A DNA stretch of 64,000 nucleotides, taken from JAVBMJ01 sp031551275 (GTDB lineage Bacteria > Bacteroidota > Bacteroidia > Bacteroidales > Rikenellaceae). The notes under the pieces are model-generated. The model saw only the letters and a program-made list of their open reading frames with translations. It did no database searches and was not told the origin of the DNA. How positions within the stretch are numbered: position 1 is the stretch's first letter; each line of letters opens with the position of its first letter. The DNA is taken from the NCBI GenBank assembly GCA_031551275.1, contig JAVBNX010000004.1, positions 186,001-250,000 on the forward strand, written 5' to 3'. The translations under genes were made by a program, and so were the position numbers. This document shows positions 60,686 through 64,000 of this stretch, in pieces.

Positions 60686-61903
60686 ATGAAAAGGATCCAA
60701 TTCATATCCCTTGCCGTTCTTGCCTTCGCCCTCAGTTTGGGCGCATGCCAGGATGTGGTAACGTACGACGACGGTGGTTACGATCCCGAACCCAAAGCCA
60801 AAGGCGCTCCGGTAATCGAAGACATCGTGGCGATCCAAAACAGGGACAGCGTGATCTACGGCGGTGTCCTCGCGCAGACCATCGTGCTGCGCGGCGAGAA
60901 CCTCAACGGCATCAAGTCGATTAAGTTCAACGACGTGGCCGCGGACATCGAAGAGGCGTACGCCGCGGGTACTTTCCTGACGCTCTCCGTACCGCGTACC
61001 CTGCCCACCGAAATCAATAACCAGATCGTGCTGGAAACCACCAAGGGTACGGCTACGACCTCTTTTACCATCAACATTCCCGAGCTGGTGATCGACGGGC
61101 TGACCAACGACTTCGTCATGCCCGGGAATACCACGCTGCTCAAGGGCGCCAACTTCGACATCTACGGCATCACCCCCACCGAAGGCCACATTACCATCAA
61201 CGGCGCGCCCGTGGTCATCGTTTCGGTCCCCGACCTCTATACCCTGGAGGTCAAACTGCCCACTTCGGCCACCGCCGACTTCAACCAGACGATGAAGGTC
61301 TGGGGCAGCCAGTTGGACGAGAGCGAAGCCTACGAGCTTACAGTGCGCAAGTGCGACCAGTACCTCTCCAATCTCTCCGTCCCGACTACCGACAGGACCA
61401 TATGGCCCTGGGGCTTTACCGGAGGAGACGCCATATCCGGGCGTACGGACGGAACCCACTCCGGCGACCCGAAACCGGGCAGCACGGTAATGGAGGGTTA
61501 TTACCTGAGGTTCAACGCTACTGTCGGAGGCTGGAGCGACCGCCGTTTCTTCGACATGATGACCATCCCTATTACCAATGCCGATGCCCTGTCCCACATG
61601 GAGGACTACGATTTGACCTTCGAGATACTTACCCAACTCCCCATCACGGCAAGACTGCAGGTCGAAGGAAGCACCAACTGGTATTTCCTGGGCGAACCTA
61701 TCGACGACACCAAGACCTTCACTACCGACGGCGAATGGGTAACCTACTCTTTCCCTGCCCTGCGGACCAATAACGGTCTGACCAATGGCGGCGAAGTGGG
61801 CGTCGTCCGCAAGACCGTTGCCATGGTATTCCTCGCCAGAAGCAACGACGGTATCCAGATGGACGTGAGCATGGCCAATTTCCGCCTGGTTAAGAAAAGG
61901 TAG
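60686..61903 (+). CDS. TIG-domain surface glycan-binding lipoprotein
   Basis: This 405-residue lipoprotein has a lipobox LSLGAC at Cys21. Two IPT/TIG-like domains (GAPVIEDIVAIQNRD, TIVLRGENLNGI; then VMPGNTTLLKGANFD) are followed from about residue 230 by a C-terminal beta-sandwich rich in Trp (IWPWGFTGGD, NWYFLGEP). This is the layout of SGBP-B proteins of xyloglucan and beta-glucan PULs, where the last domain binds the chain. It lies directly after susD and before an intrinsic terminator. Confidence 0.85.
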   Translation: MKRIQFISLAVLAFALSLGACQDVVTYDDGGYDPEPKAKGAPVIEDIVAIQNRDSVIYGGVLAQTIVLRGENLNGIKSIKFNDVAADIEEAYAAGTFLTLSVPRTLPTEINNQIVLETTKGTATTSFTINIPELVIDGLTNDFVMPGNTTLLKGANFDIYGITPTEGHITINGAPVVIVSVPDLYTLEVKLPTSATADFNQTMKVWGSQLDESEAYELTVRKCDQYLSNLSVPTTDRTIWPWGFTGGDAISGRTDGTHSGDPKPGSTVMEGYYLRFNATVGGWSDRRFFDMMTIPITNADALSHMEDYDLTFEILTQLPITARLQVEGSTNWYFLGEPIDDTKTFTTDGEWVTYSFPALRTNNGLTNGGEVGVVRKTVAMVFLARSNDGIQMDVSMANFRLVKKR

Positions 61904-61925
61904 CGGCATCCGACGACAAAATCCC

Positions 61926-61963
61926 AAACCGGCAGCCTCCCTTCGGAGCAGGCTGCCGGTTTT
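61926..61963 (+). terminator. Strong intrinsic terminator inside PUL 3
   Basis: A perfect 13-bp stem (AAACCGGCAGCCT/AGGCTGCCGGTTT) with a 12-nt loop and TTT lies between the SGBP gene and GH5. Only 18 bp separate it from the next start codon, too few for a separate promoter. Confidence 0.85.
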
Positions 61964-61981
61964 AAAGCAGAATTCAATACC

Positions 61982-63091
61982 ATGTTAAAAAAAGCATTTA
62001 CGATGATCGCCATCGCCGCGGCCCTTGCGGCCTGCGGCGGCGATGAACCGGAAGGGCCCGAAAACGGGGAGAAGACCGAAAAGGTTACCGTCCATTTCGG
62101 CGTCAACCTCTCCGGCGGCGAGTTCGGCGGCAGGTATCCCGGTATCGACGGCCAACATTACGGCTATCCCGAGACCCAATGCCTCGATTATTTCAAGGCC
62201 AAGGGACTGTTGATGGTACGCCTTCCTTTCCGCTGGGAGAGGATCCAGCGCACGATGAACGGCGCGCTGGTGGCCGATGAGATCAGCAAGATCAAGAGTT
62301 TCGTGCAGGCCGCGCAGGACCGCGGGATGTATGTGATCCTCGATATGCACAATTTCGGGCGCTATTGCATCGGCGACGGGACGGATGTGAGCGAGTACCT
62401 GCGCATCGGCACCCCGCAGATCTCGATAGCCAACTATTGCGACGTTTGGAAGAAGCTGGCCGCGGAGTTCAAGAACTACACCTGCATCTGGGCTTACGAC
62501 ATCATGAACGAGCCTTACGGGATGCTGGCCAACGTTCCCTGGCGCGACATCGCCCAGGAGGCGATCAACGCCATCCGCACGGTGGATACCAAGACCATGA
62601 TCATGGTCAGCGGCGATTCATACAGCTCGGCAAGCCGCTGGCAGCAGGTAAGCGATAACCTCAAAACCCTGACCGACCCCAACGACAACCTGATATTCCA
62701 GGCCCACGTCTACTTCGACCAGGATGCCGGAGGCACCTACGAGGGCACTTACGAGCAGGAAGGGGCGTCGGCCAATGTGGGCGTGCAACGCCTTACGCCC
62801 TTCGTCAACTGGCTTAAGACCAATAAAAAGCGCGGGTTCGTCGGCGAATACGGCGTTCCGGCCGCTTACGACGGTACGTCCTATGACGCACGTTGGTCGA
62901 CGGTGCTGGAGAACGCCCTGAAGTATCTGCAGGACAACGGCGTGAACGGCACCTACTGGTCGGCCGGACAGCGTTGGGGCACGGGCGAGATCATGGCCAT
63001 CCAACCCCTGAACAACTATACGGTGGACAGGCCCCAGATGACCGTCCTGACCGAATACAAGACCGCCCAGCAGACGGTTTATATCAAATAG
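61982..63091 (+). CDS. GH5 endo-beta-glycanase lipoprotein
   Basis: This 369-residue lipoprotein has a lipobox AALAAC at Cys18 and then an acidic linker (20-34) that fits surface display. The GH5 barrel has Arg84 (PFRWERI), DMHNFGRY (121-128), acid/base Glu177 in DIMNEPYG and nucleophile Glu289 in FVGEYGVP. It is a cellulase-type member, different from the GH5_2-like protein at 53310. It is the likely surface endo-acting enzyme of this PUL, on beta-1,4-glucan or glucomannan; the subfamily was not determined. Its expression depends on passing the terminator just upstream. Confidence 0.88.
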   Translation: MLKKAFTMIAIAAALAACGGDEPEGPENGEKTEKVTVHFGVNLSGGEFGGRYPGIDGQHYGYPETQCLDYFKAKGLLMVRLPFRWERIQRTMNGALVADEISKIKSFVQAAQDRGMYVILDMHNFGRYCIGDGTDVSEYLRIGTPQISIANYCDVWKKLAAEFKNYTCIWAYDIMNEPYGMLANVPWRDIAQEAINAIRTVDTKTMIMVSGDSYSSASRWQQVSDNLKTLTDPNDNLIFQAHVYFDQDAGGTYEGTYEQEGASANVGVQRLTPFVNWLKTNKKRGFVGEYGVPAAYDGTSYDARWSTVLENALKYLQDNGVNGTYWSAGQRWGTGEIMAIQPLNNYTVDRPQMTVLTEYKTAQQTVYIK

Positions 63092-63101
63092 ACATTTTTA
63101 A

Positions 63102-64000
63102 ATGAAGCCTTCACGCACACTGATCCTCGGCGCAGCCCTGTTGTCCCTGCTTCATGCGGGGGCGCAGAACATCTCCATGGACGAGGCGGACCTTCGGATG
63201 TTCAAAGCCCGGGGCACTCCTTTCGATGCCCCTGCCGTGCGGATGGAGAGCGCCGCACCCCGCTCCCTGCCCGCCCCCTATCCCCGCCTCTCGCTGGACG
63301 GGGATTGGGAGATGGCTGAAGGCGGCGCCGATGCCCGGCGGCTGGCCTCCCCTGTGTGGGAAGACGCCATACCGGCGCGGGTCCCCGGAAGCGTCCATTC
63401 GGCTTTGTGGAAAGCCGGGCGCATCCCCGATCCCTATTTCGGGCGGAACGATTCGATAGCCGAGCAGCAAAGCTATAAGACGTGGTGGTTGAGGCGGGTA
63501 TTTACCGCCGATTCCAACCTGAACGCCCCGGTGCTGTTTTTCGGCGGGGTGGCCAACCGGTGCAGCGTGTGGCTGAACGGCAAACTGCTCGGGAGCCACG
63601 AGGGAATGTTCGGGGGACCCCGCTACGATCTGGGCAAAGCGCTGTGCAAGGGCGATAATACGCTTGTGGTCAGGCTCGATCCCATACCGCAGGAGTTCGA
63701 ACCCGAAGGCACGTTCTTCGGAGGTGCGAACACGAGCTGGAAAAACACCGTGGTGTGCAACTGCGTCTACGGGTGGCACTACTCCCGCATACCCTCCCTG
63801 GGCATCTGGCGCAGTGTGGTCGTCGAAGACCATGCGGCCGTGGCGGTCGAGGATCCGTTCATCGCCGCAAAGAGCCTCGACGGGGATATGCGGATGAGCG
63901 TTACGCTACGCGGTTATCCCGCAGCGCCGAAAGGCGTGTTGCGCCTGAGCGTCACGCCGGATAATTTCGAGGGCGGGGAGCAGTGCTTCGAATACCGGGT
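63102..64000 (+). CDS. GH2 beta-mannosidase-like protein (5' part)
   Basis: The gene runs off the right edge after 299 codons. The start is the ATG at 63102, 10 bp after the GH5 stop, giving a signal peptide ending HAGAQ. The GH2 sugar-binding domain carries LDGDWEM, VPGSVHSALWKAGRIPDPYFGRND and WWLRRVF, followed by SVWLNGKLLGSHEGMFG. The VPGSVH...IPDPYFG pattern is typical of GH2 beta-mannosidases, which remove terminal beta-mannose from mannan oligosaccharides. The catalytic barrel is outside the window, so activity cannot be checked. It supports glucomannan as the PUL 3 target. Confidence 0.82.
   Translation, partial: MKPSRTLILGAALLSLLHAGAQNISMDEADLRMFKARGTPFDAPAVRMESAAPRSLPAPYPRLSLDGDWEMAEGGADARRLASPVWEDAIPARVPGSVHSALWKAGRIPDPYFGRNDSIAEQQSYKTWWLRRVFTADSNLNAPVLFFGGVANRCSVWLNGKLLGSHEGMFGGPRYDLGKALCKGDNTLVVRLDPIPQEFEPEGTFFGGANTSWKNTVVCNCVYGWHYSRIPSLGIWRSVVVEDHAAVAVEDPFIAAKSLDGDMRMSVTLRGYPAAPKGVLRLSVTPDNFEGGEQCFEYR

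Noticed and set aside
1..64000. tRNA, rRNA, CRISPR, insertion sequence, integrase or attachment site
   Set aside because: I looked for cloverleaf-like segments, regularly spaced repeats, transposase motifs and flanking duplications and found none that I could support by eye.

Overview
The window comes from a GC-rich member of the Bacteroidota, most likely an Alistipes/Rikenellaceae-like Bacteroidales; this is inferred from gene content, not from a marker gene. It holds three SusC/SusD pairs, many lipoproteins, glycoside hydrolases and polysaccharide lyases with signal peptides, and Bacteroidota-type promoters (TTTG, about 20 bp, TAnnTTTG). I saw no rRNA, tRNA, CRISPR array, insertion sequence or phage gene. 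Almost the whole window is a chain of three polysaccharide utilisation loci (PULs).

Left edge (2-2320): the end of an FHS-type sugar transporter, a GmhA-like sugar-phosphate isomerase in the same transcript, and a convergent LacI-family regulator. A bidirectional terminator separates the two directions.

PUL 1, alginate (2509-23962). The leftward operon runs susC, susD, two IPT/TIG lipoproteins, a jelly-roll lyase, three PL6 lyases, a PL17 oligoalginate lyase, kdgF and a short-chain dehydrogenase. To the right lie a FadR-type GntR regulator, and a rightward pair of an esterase and a uronate/DEH-type MFS transporter. The logic is surface binding and cutting (SusCD, TIG proteins, PL6), periplasmic trimming to monomers (PL17), ring opening (KdgF), uptake (MFS) and reduction to 2-keto-3-deoxygluconate (KDG; SDR). 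Two exact copies of the palindrome TTGGTTAACCAA lie before susC and a one-mismatch copy lies before the esterase; they are probably the GntR operators. KDG kinase and KDPG aldolase are not in the window.

PUL 2, a rhamnose/uronate-containing glycan (about 23977-48956). It holds a URO-D-like enzyme, two GH43 proteins, an ECF sigma/FecR anti-sigma pair, an STN-bearing SusC with SusD, two GH28-like beta-helix proteins, GH2, GH106, an unassigned six-hairpin-like lipoprotein, a DUF2264 protein, and finally uxuA and a mannonate-oxidoreductase-like SDR. The last two genes point to glucuronate metabolism through fructuronate and mannonate to KDG, so PULs 1 and 2 meet at the same metabolite.

PUL 3, beta-1,4-glucan/mannan, probably glucomannan (49204 to the right edge). 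It holds a DUF2961/GH172 protein, a sodium:solute symporter, GH5, an AraC regulator, susC, susD, a TIG glycan-binding lipoprotein, a second GH5 and a truncated GH2 beta-mannosidase-like gene. A 13-bp motif, GTACTwTTTnnAC, occurs five times, only in the three non-coding regions of this locus, and is proposed as the AraC binding site. In PULs 2 and 3 a strong intrinsic terminator sits between the susCD module and the downstream enzyme genes.
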